Origin: Lachnospiraceae bacterium
GTDB taxonomy: Bacteria > Bacillota_A > Clostridia > Lachnospirales > Lachnospiraceae
DNA: 6,570 nucleotides
Reading direction: 5' to 3'
NCBI GenBank assembly: GCA_003446335.1
Contig: DMAZ01000224.1
Location: 1 to 6,570, forward strand
The position numbers and the translations under genes were made by a program. Shown here in pieces: positions 1-4,389 of this stretch (positions are counted from its first letter, which is position 1; each line of letters opens with the position of its first letter). The notes beneath the pieces were generated by a model. That model did not search any database. It was not told the origin of the DNA and saw only the letters and a list, made by a program, of their open reading frames with translations.

Positions 1-83
1 CGACGAGCCTTCTTGAGACCGTACTCATTGAGGAAATGCTCAATTTTCCTTATTTTAAGCCGTTTCTGCTTGGAATTATCCAC
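1..83 (-). CDS. possible start of an unidentified gene, cut by the window edge
   Basis: A reading frame opens at GTG (81-83) and stays open for 27 codons to the window edge. It begins VDNSKQKRLKIRKIEHF and is basic and amphipathic, as a small DNA-binding N-terminus might be. It lies 30 bp beyond the stop of the first integrase and on the same strand. Against it: there is no Shine-Dalgarno sequence before the GTG, a TAA directly precedes it, and the fragment is short enough to be open by chance. I do not recognise the family. An overlapping plus-strand frame is also open here and looks less protein-like. The element's attachment site could also lie in this stretch, because integrases often sit next to it, but no core sequence can be identified from one end alone. 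Confidence 0.2.
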   Translation of the reverse strand, partial: MDNSKQKRLKIRKIEHFLNEYGLKKAR

Positions 84-113
84 TTACGTAACTGGGAAAA
101 TGGCCTAAATTTT

Positions 114-1358
114 TTATTTTTTCTGGCTGTCCGTATTATCTGATGGTTTTCTATCAAGTGCTTCCTTCACAACGGAAGAAAGCTTTCTTGGGTCATTATA
201 CTTGACCTTGGCATAAATATCCATCGTTGTTTTGCTGTTATCATGCCCTGCCAGATACTGCACCGTCTTCGGATCCACACCTGCATAGATGAGATTCGTG
301 ATGTAGGTATGTCTCAGCATATGCGGTGACACGTAAAAATCAATGTCGCAGTGAATGCTGTGATTGTTGCGGACAGGCTCCCCTTTTTTATGCTGGATTG
401 TCGTCCTGATTGCCTGGCCATTGACGTATTTGTAACATCTTCTTTCCAGGGTCGATCTCACTTTTACGTAATTCCAGATCCGGGTGTACTGCGAATAAGA
501 TATTGGACCATCTCCTTCCTTCGGTGTAATGACATAATTACCCTTTCCAAGTTCTTTTTCCTTCTGCAGAGCTTTCTGCAATATTTTCGGTATCGGGATA
601 TCTCTCCTGGCAGCTTTGGATTTCAGCTTTTCTGTTACTTCCGGACGGTTGTGGACTGAGCGCCACGCCCGCCGCACAGAAATATACGGCGTTTCTGCAT
701 CCAGAAATACACAATCCCATTGCAGCCCTAGGATCTCTTCCCGGCGAAGCCCTGCATACAGACCAATCAGGATAAAAAGGTAGACCGGCGTTTCTTTGAT
801 TGAAGCAAGTAGTGTCTTCACCTGCTCATCTGTCAGAGCCTGTCTCGGCTTCACCGGAACGCCGCCTCTTGCCGGCAGCTCCTCAGAAGAATCATAGTCA
901 ATGAATCCGCTTCTCAATGCTGACTTGAAAATTTGTTTGATCAGCATATTTACATGATCATAAGTCTTCGATGACATCTGTGAGATTGGCACCATCGCAA
1001 CTCTCAGATCATCCAACCGGACATCTGACATATACATATCGCCAAGCGGTGTGACTATGTAATTTTTAATCGCATTCTGATAGCCTTTCATCGTTGCATA
1101 AGACAACCTGGGCGACTGCATTTCCAGCCATTTTTCACTGTATTCTCTGACTGTCGGATTTTCTCTTCGGAACAATTCATCCTCGATTTCATCCCGGAGC
1201 TCTTTCTCCTTCTTATATAGTTCTTCAGGCGTACTTGCATAAAGTGGGCGAACCTTTCCGTTGATATCCTTTATTCTTGTCCGATAGTATGAATGTCCAT
1301 GAATTACATGCGTCCCATAATTAGGAACACTCCTTTTTCTCTCAACTCTCTCTGCCAT
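114..1358 (-). CDS. tyrosine recombinase/phage-type integrase (integrase 1)
   Basis: This 414-residue site-specific recombinase should cut and rejoin DNA at the element's attachment sites through a 3'-phosphotyrosine intermediate. The order of domains is an N-terminal arm-binding-like region (about 1-65), a SAM-like core-binding domain (about 68-160, PTVREYSEKWL onward) and the catalytic domain (about 170-390). The expected active-site residues are all visible: R205 in AGLRREEI, K246 in the beta-hairpin before RRDIPI, H346 and R349 in HMLRHTYIT, H372 in LAGH, and nucleophile Y382 in MDIYAKV. Length fits ICE and phage integrases of the Tn916 type. The ATG follows AGGAG at 11 nt, and an in-frame TGA just upstream excludes a longer start. 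It lies 151 bp after a clear paralogue (1510-2730) with the same domain order. The two share a segment, 198-311, that matches 100 of 114 bases by hand count. Both enzymes appear intact. Which sites each one uses cannot be read here. Confidence 0.95.
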   Translation of the reverse strand: MAERVERKRSVPNYGTHVIHGHSYYRTRIKDINGKVRPLYASTPEELYKKEKELRDEIEDELFRRENPTVREYSEKWLEMQSPRLSYATMKGYQNAIKNYIVTPLGDMYMSDVRLDDLRVAMVPISQMSSKTYDHVNMLIKQIFKSALRSGFIDYDSSEELPARGGVPVKPRQALTDEQVKTLLASIKETPVYLFILIGLYAGLRREEILGLQWDCVFLDAETPYISVRRAWRSVHNRPEVTEKLKSKAARRDIPIPKILQKALQKEKELGKGNYVITPKEGDGPISYSQYTRIWNYVKVRSTLERRCYKYVNGQAIRTTIQHKKGEPVRNNHSIHCDIDFYVSPHMLRHTYITNLIYAGVDPKTVQYLAGHDNSKTTMDIYAKVKYNDPRKLSSVVKEALDRKPSDNTDSQKK

Positions 1359-1491
1359 TGCTGATCACACTCCTTTCGCTCTGGCTTTTTCCAACAATTT
1401 CTTTGTATCAGAACAAACCGGATCGCTTAAGGATGTCGATTCAGGGCATAAAGAAAGAGTGAAGGAATCAATTTCCCCCTCGCCCTTCTTT

Positions 1492-1503
1492 CTAATATAT
1501 TAG
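1492..1503. repeat. 12-bp perfect palindrome between the integrase genes
   Basis: CTAATATATTAG is a perfect 12-bp palindrome 6 bp beyond the stop codon of integrase 2. The 151-bp gap to integrase 1 otherwise holds a weak, imperfect inverted repeat (GAAAGAGTGAAGG near 1454 with CCTTCTTTC near 1484) and the ribosome binding site of integrase 1. I see no convincing promoter or intrinsic terminator in the gap, so read-through from integrase 2 into integrase 1 is plausible. The palindrome could be a protein site or simply AT-rich chance. Confidence 0.3.
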
Positions 1504-1509
1504 TAGGAA

Positions 1510-2730
1510 TCAATCCTCGTCTTCCCACTCGTCAAATGCATCCTGAAGCTGATTGATGACCTGATCCGGTTGGTGATACTTGACCTTGGCATAGATATCC
1601 ATCGTTATCTTGCTGCGGGAATGTCCTGCCAAATACTGCACTGTCTTCGGATCCACACCTGCATGGATGAGATTCGTGATATACGTATGACGCAGCTGAT
1701 GTGCTGTCACCTTGAAATCCAGACTGTAAACTACATGTCCGTTATGTCCAGCCTTCTCTCCCAGTTTTGCCTCAAACGTATGCTTTACCCGGACGCCATT
1801 TTCATACTTGAAGTAATGCTTTTCACCGGCTGTTCTTGTATCGATATATTTCCAAAGCAATTTAAACTGCCCATAAGTAAGCGGGTCACCTTTATCGTTA
1901 GCAATCACAAAGTCCGAAGTCGAATGCTCCTTCACTTTCGAAAGACATTCAAACAGACAATCCGGAAGCGGAATATTTCTGCGTGAAGAAGTGGTCTTCA
2001 ATTCATCCGTGATCACCGGATGATTATTTTCCGTATGCCATGCACGCTGCACGGACAAATACGGTGCATCCGCATCCAGGAAAACACAGTCCCATTGAAG
2101 CGCCAGAATCTCTTCTCTCCGCAGACCCGCATATAAGCCCAGCATAACAAATGTATACGTTGTCTCTCGATCCTTTACGGCACTCAGAAGCTTTTCGCAC
2201 TGTTCATCGGTCAGCGGAATCCTTTCTTTCTGCGGAACTCCTCCGCCTTTTGCCGTCAGATAAAGTGTTGGATTCTTATCAATGATTTTGCTGTGATAAG
2301 CCGACTGGAAGATCTGCTTACACAGAACAACAACCGATTTATAAACCGAAGCCGACTTATCTGAAACAGAAACCATGGCAAGCTGAATATCATCCAGTGT
2401 CACATCCGTCATCTTTTTGTCTCCAAGCTGAGAGATGATATGTCTGCGCACCTTGGACTGATAATCAATCAGCGTTGTCGGACGAACCTGCACTGACTGC
2501 ATGATCAGCCATTTCTCACAATACTCTTTTACGGTTGGTGATTTCTTCCCGAGCAGAATGGAATCAATGTGATCCAATGCAGCCTGTTCTTTCTCATACA
2601 GAACCTCGCGGCTTTTTCCATACAGGGCAACCTTTTTGCCCTCCGCCGTTTCCACATACGTCCGATAATAAGTGTCTCCATGAATCGTTACTGTTTTATA
2701 TCTCGGAAGACGTCTTCGATTTACTGTCAT
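1510..2730 (-). CDS. tyrosine recombinase/phage-type integrase (integrase 2)
   Basis: This is a second complete site-specific recombinase, 406 residues, paralogous to integrase 1. It has the same layout: N-terminal arm-binding-like region to about residue 62, core-binding domain from about 65 (SPTVKEYCEKWL) to 160, and catalytic domain to about 385. Active-site residues are R204 (AGLRREEI), K245 (ELKTTSSRR), H344 and R347 (HQLRHTYIT), H370 (LAGH) and nucleophile Y380 (MDIYAKV). The C-terminus is short and acidic (EWEDED), unlike the basic end of integrase 1. The ATG has a strong AGGAGG (2741-2746) 10 nt upstream. It lies 82 bp after the excisionase-like gene and is probably co-transcribed with it, the usual xis-int order. 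The expected role is integration and excision of the host element. Division of labour with integrase 1 is unknown. Confidence 0.95.
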   Translation of the reverse strand: MTVNRRRLPRYKTVTIHGDTYYRTYVETAEGKKVALYGKSREVLYEKEQAALDHIDSILLGKKSPTVKEYCEKWLIMQSVQVRPTTLIDYQSKVRRHIISQLGDKKMTDVTLDDIQLAMVSVSDKSASVYKSVVVLCKQIFQSAYHSKIIDKNPTLYLTAKGGGVPQKERIPLTDEQCEKLLSAVKDRETTYTFVMLGLYAGLRREEILALQWDCVFLDADAPYLSVQRAWHTENNHPVITDELKTTSSRRNIPLPDCLFECLSKVKEHSTSDFVIANDKGDPLTYGQFKLLWKYIDTRTAGEKHYFKYENGVRVKHTFEAKLGEKAGHNGHVVYSLDFKVTAHQLRHTYITNLIHAGVDPKTVQYLAGHSRSKITMDIYAKVKYHQPDQVINQLQDAFDEWEDED

Positions 2731-2768
2731 TTTTCAAATACCTCCTGACCTGTAGAATGATCCTTAAA

Positions 2769-2823
2769 GCCGTTCTATCAGAACCACCGCAGAAGCACCA
2801 CGATGTCGATTTCTAAGAACGGC
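2769..2823 (-). repeat. inverted repeats between excisionase-like gene and integrase 2
   Basis: GCCGTTCT (2769-2776) and AGAACGGC (2816-2823) form a perfect 8-bp inverted repeat that overlaps the stop codon of the excisionase-like gene. A smaller alternative hairpin uses the same left arm: GTTCT (2772-2776), ATC loop, AGAAC (2780-2784). The two pairings exclude each other. No T-run follows on the minus strand, so this is unlikely to be a terminator. It may be an operator, an mRNA processing or stability element, or chance. Confidence 0.4.
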
Positions 2824-3046
2824 CTGTTCTCCGAAATCTTCTATTTGTCAGTCTGGTATTGACCGGATCCGCCTTACGTGTTGCACGTTCCGTGTAATCA
2901 CGCAGCGCTTTTTCCGTAAAATAAACGCATCCGTTTTCGACATACTGAATGAATGCGATCTTTCCACTCATCCTTTCATAATCCAGCTTTGATACGCTGA
3001 TGCCGAGAATCTTTGCGGCATCTTTTCTCTTGATCAGTGCTTCCAC
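2813..3046 (-). CDS. excisionase-like helix-turn-helix protein
   Basis: This 77-residue basic protein has the pattern of the HTH_17/excisionase (MerR-like winged helix) group. The helix-turn-helix is at about residues 5-22 (RKDAAKILGISVSKLDY) and a short wing at about 28-45 (GKIAFIQYVENGCVYFTEKAL). A basic tail follows (NRRFRRTGR). Proteins of this kind bend DNA at attachment sites and bias tyrosine recombinases toward excision, or act as small regulators. The start is GTG at 3044-3046, chosen because a near-perfect AGGAGGTGA lies 7 nt upstream and no ATG is better placed. It begins 26 bp after the toxin gene and is followed by integrase 2, so the three probably form one operon. The excisionase role rests on size, fold pattern and position; direct homology cannot be tested here. 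Confidence 0.8.
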   Translation of the reverse strand: MEALIKRKDAAKILGISVSKLDYERMSGKIAFIQYVENGCVYFTEKALRDYTERATRKADPVNTRLTNRRFRRTGRS

Positions 3047-3072
3047 AAATGCGTCACCTCCTCTCCACGCTG

Positions 3073-3465
3073 CTAACGGGCCTTATAATGTCTTGTCCGG
3101 CTTTCATCTAAGTAATAACCAAGCTGCCTCCTCACGGCTTCATCGATGCCACGCATCTGTCCCCGGCTTACCTTTCCCAGGTACCGAAGGATACAGCTCT
3201 TGTCGTAAGTGCCAACCTGCTCGCATAATGCCATTGACGGTCGAAGCAGTCCTTTTGCCGACCGCAGAGGATAATGTGTCGGCAGTTTGTTTTTCTTCAT
3301 AAACTTCGAGGTCAGCGGCACGATGGTAATTGTCGGCGAATAGTAATTTCCGACATCATTCTGCAGAACCACAACGGGCCGGACACCTCCCTGCTGTGAT
3401 CCTGTCGGTTTACCGAGATCGGCAAGATAGATATCGCCTCTCCGGTAAATCCAGCCTTTTCTCAT
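3073..3465 (-). CDS. MazF/PemK-family endoribonuclease toxin
   Basis: This 130-residue protein matches the MazF/PemK family of sequence-specific mRNA-cleaving toxins. The N-terminal RRGDIYLADL, then GSQQGGVRPVVVLQND, YYSPT, VPLTS, KLPTH and the EQVGTYDK segment follow the Bacillus subtilis MazF order. R29 (in GGVRP) and T52 (in PLTS) align with that enzyme's catalytic R25 and T48, so the protein is predicted active. Two adjacent ATGs are possible. I chose 3465 because GGAGG lies 7 nt upstream of it, against 4 nt for the ATG at 3468. The frame stays open further upstream to a GTG at 3597, but that stretch contains a strong terminator hairpin and has no good ribosome site. No MazE/PemI-like antitoxin gene lies upstream or downstream, which is unusual for this family. 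It starts the probable toxin-excisionase-integrase operon. It may restrain the host during transfer or stabilise the element; that role is inferred. Confidence 0.92.
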   Translation of the reverse strand: MRKGWIYRRGDIYLADLGKPTGSQQGGVRPVVVLQNDVGNYYSPTITIVPLTSKFMKKNKLPTHYPLRSAKGLLRPSMALCEQVGTYDKSCILRYLGKVSRGQMRGIDEAVRRQLGYYLDESRTRHYKAR

Positions 3466-3501
3466 CATGCTTCCTCCAATCCCATAAGCTCTGTTATGGA
3501 T

Positions 3502-3541
3502 AAAACATTGCAGATGAGTTTTCGCCCATCTGCAACGCTTT
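3502..3541 (-). terminator. strong intrinsic terminator just before the toxin gene
   Basis: On the minus strand AAAGCGTTGCAGATG (3541-3527) pairs with CATCTGCAATGTTTT (3516-3502) to give a 15-bp stem with two G-U pairs and a 10-nt loop. The nine inner pairs are perfect. The right arm ends in a T-run (TGTTTTATCC), as Rho-independent terminators do. It ends about 36 bp before the toxin ATG, with no obvious promoter in between. It would therefore block read-through into toxin, excisionase and integrase unless relieved, which makes attenuation a reasonable hypothesis. In the plus direction the tail is weaker (CTTTCTTC). Confidence 0.7.
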
Positions 3542-3825
3542 CTTCTGATATGGGTCTTCCTGTATTTTTCCTGTACCCCGGAAGTCTGGGATTTCACATC
3601 GGCGGCAGCCTGCTTCGCTGCTCCATTGGAGTCTCACCATCCCGCCTGCATTATGACCGGACCGCGAATTACGGAAGTATCATTGTCCCTTCCTGCAATC
3701 ATCGCCAATACAAGCAGCATGCTTGATTTTTTCTGCAGTATGTATCCGCTTGCGTCCCGATGGACATCATCGCGTACTGCAGGCTCCCGCAGGAAGTAAT
3801 GTACCGAGTGAAAGGTATTCAGTTT
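3542..3825 (-). other. unassigned structured leader between the 18-codon ORF and the toxin terminator
   Basis: About 285 bp hold no recognisable gene. Read on the minus strand, several stems are visible. CTGCAGTA and TACTGCAG bracket about 3732-3781. CAAGC/GCTTG flank an ATGCT loop near 3711-3725. GGAAG/CTTCC lie near 3678-3698. A GC-rich three-way-junction-like block at 3601-3646 has GGCG pairing with CGCC, enclosing CTCC-AAT-GGAG and CAGC/GCTG hairpins. The block ends at the intrinsic terminator 3502-3541. This could be an untranslated leader, a small RNA or a decayed gene. The frame shared with the toxin is open here except for TGA at 3634-3636. No known riboswitch class was recognised. 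Confidence refers to its being a structured or regulatory RNA. Confidence 0.3.
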
Positions 3826-3882
3826 TCAAAGATCCCTGTTCAGAACCGGTAGGGACCGGTTCTGATTAAAGGATATCTTCAT
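3826..3882 (-). CDS. candidate 18-residue leader peptide
   Basis: ATG at 3880-3882 follows GAGGAG with an 8-nt spacing, as good a translation start as any in the window. The frame encodes MKISFNQNRSLPVLNRDL and then TGA. I do not recognise the peptide. A perfect 10-bp hairpin (3841-3864) lies wholly inside the coding sequence. A second possible stem, TCCCT with AGGGA just downstream, shares bases with the first, so a ribosome on this ORF would change the fold. That arrangement resembles the leader peptides that control resistance and transfer genes by attenuation. Supporting context: it starts 59 bp after the Xre gene stop and lies upstream of the terminator before the toxin. Translation and function are inferred from the start signals and structure only. 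Confidence 0.5.
   Translation of the reverse strand: MKISFNQNRSLPVLNRDL
3841..3864 (-). repeat. perfect 10-bp hairpin inside the leader ORF
   Basis: CAGAACCGGT (3841-3850) and ACCGGTTCTG (3855-3864) are exact inverted repeats around a 4-nt loop, giving one of the most stable short stems in the window. No T-run follows on either strand, so it is not a classical terminator. Its position within codons 7-14 of the 18-codon ORF suggests it is opened by translating ribosomes. A protein operator is the main alternative. Confidence 0.7.
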
Positions 3883-3941
3883 ATGTAAAACTCCTCGAGA
3901 TCGTACAAAGGTTGAAAATAGACCATGAAACGGTACATTGA

Positions 3942-4229
3942 TTACATCCGATTTGTGATTGTCAAAAGTTCCTGAATCACATGCAGAAGTTCCTCCTTCG
4001 TGTTACTATCGGATGCCTTTTTCCCAAGGATCAGGTAATCAAGGCTGACATCGAAAAATTCCGCCATATCAATGAGCAGATCGATCGAATAGCTTCTGGC
4101 TCCGCGTTCCGCCTGACTGATATGGCTGTAACTGCAATGCAGCTTCTCCGCCAATTTTTCCAAAGTTAAACCGCGACGTTCTCTTAAAAACCGAACCCGG
4201 TTTCCGATCTCAATTGCATTAAAATTCAT
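3942..4229 (-). CDS. Xre/Cro-CI-type transcriptional regulator (95 residues)
   Basis: A short HTH_3 repressor-type protein. The helix-turn-helix spans about residues 21-43 (LTLEKLAEKLHC, then SYSHISQAERG), followed by the typical VSLDYLILGK end of the HTH fold at about 61-70. A short helical tail (about 75-95) may mediate dimerisation. It has no peptidase or ligand domain. Start: ATG at 4227-4229 with AGGAG 9 nt upstream, but that AGGAG is buried in a long dyad that runs into six Ts (4230-4299). Expression is therefore probably gated at RNA or operator level. The direct-repeat array 4304-4389 lies immediately upstream, suggesting activation by the neighbouring SARP-like protein (4388-5746). 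Downstream are the candidate leader ORF and then the toxin-excisionase-integrase genes. Such proteins usually keep an element's transfer genes quiet; its targets here are unknown. Confidence 0.88.
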   Translation of the reverse strand: MNFNAIEIGNRVRFLRERRGLTLEKLAEKLHCSYSHISQAERGARSYSIDLLIDMAEFFDVSLDYLILGKKASDSNTKEELLHVIQELLTITNRM

Positions 4230-4299
4230 AAAAAACCACTCCTGTTCGTAAGATTTGCAAATCGCGATTGCAAGTAAAGCCTTACGTCACAGGAGTGGT
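4230..4299 (-). promoter_or_regulatory. RBS-sequestering dyad/attenuator in front of the Xre gene
   Basis: ACCACTCCTGT and ACAGGAGTGGT form a perfect 11-bp inverted repeat (4235-4245 and 4289-4299). Just inside, CGTAAG (4247-4252) pairs with CTTACG (4281-4286), giving 17 bp of stem with a small internal bulge. Around the centre is a further palindrome, AATCGCGATT, flanked by TTGC/GCAA. In the minus-strand transcript the 3' arm contains the AGGAG of the Xre gene and is followed by six Us that run straight into its ATG. The structure would both hide the ribosome site and act as an intrinsic terminator. As DNA it could also serve as an extended operator for the Xre protein. Confidence 0.7.
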
Positions 4300-4303
4300 G
4301 TTG

Positions 4304-4389
4304 CCGGTTACATATGTGGTTATATTCCGGTCGCATCTACAAGTCGTGTTTCAAAGCAGTTGCATTACCGGTTGTATTTCGGTTGCGTT
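4304..4389. promoter_or_regulatory. two triplets of helically phased direct repeats, probable activator binding sites
   Basis: On the plus strand a CGGTTGCATT-like unit recurs. The GGTT-type core (GGTTA, GGTTG, GGTCG or AGTTG) starts at 4306, 4318 and 4329, and again at 4358, 4370 and 4381. Spacing within both triplets is 12 then 11 bp, close to one helical turn, and the triplets lie 52 bp apart, about five turns. Clear members are CCGGTTACAT, CCGGTTGTATT and CGGTTGCGTT. The last unit touches the stop codon of the SARP-like gene. SARP-type activators are known to bind short direct repeats spaced about 11 bp, so the neighbouring 452-residue regulator is the natural candidate ligand. The array lies upstream of the Xre gene, whose promoter should be close by. 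A TATAAC-like -10 is visible at 4321-4326 (minus strand), without a good -35. Confidence 0.6.

Noticed and set aside
351..659. Plus-strand open frames opposite the integrases and regulators
   Set aside because: They lie antisense to well-supported genes, lack ribosome sites and show no recognisable protein motifs.
3466..3597. Upstream extension of the MazF-type toxin to a start at 3597
   Set aside because: The extension contains a strong terminator hairpin, has no good ribosome site and resembles no MazF N-terminus. ATG 3465 has GGAGG at ideal spacing.
3711..3731. Plus-strand terminator from CAAGC/GCTTG followed by six Ts
   Set aside because: The stem is only 5 bp and there is no plus-strand gene for it to end.
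3730..3781. GGGACGCAAGC on the minus strand resembles part of a c-di-GMP-I (GEMM) riboswitch
   Set aside because: The conserved GCAAACC-type element before it and the tetraloop-receptor arrangement are missing, so the match is probably chance.
3542..3825. CRISPR array or toxI-like tandem repeat array upstream of the toxin
   Set aside because: No regular repeats of 20 bases or more are present; only a short TACAGGAA duplication is seen.
3634..3828. Recoding of the two TGA codons as selenocysteine or tryptophan
   Set aside because: TGG is used for tryptophan in this frame and elsewhere, no convincing SECIS element follows either TGA, and the second integrase uses TGA as its stop.
3815..3835. 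TTTGAAAACTGAATA on the minus strand resembles the motif common in Firmicutes 16S-23S rRNA spacers
   Set aside because: No rRNA or tRNA sequence is nearby; a short AT-rich match is not evidence for an rRNA operon or antitermination box.
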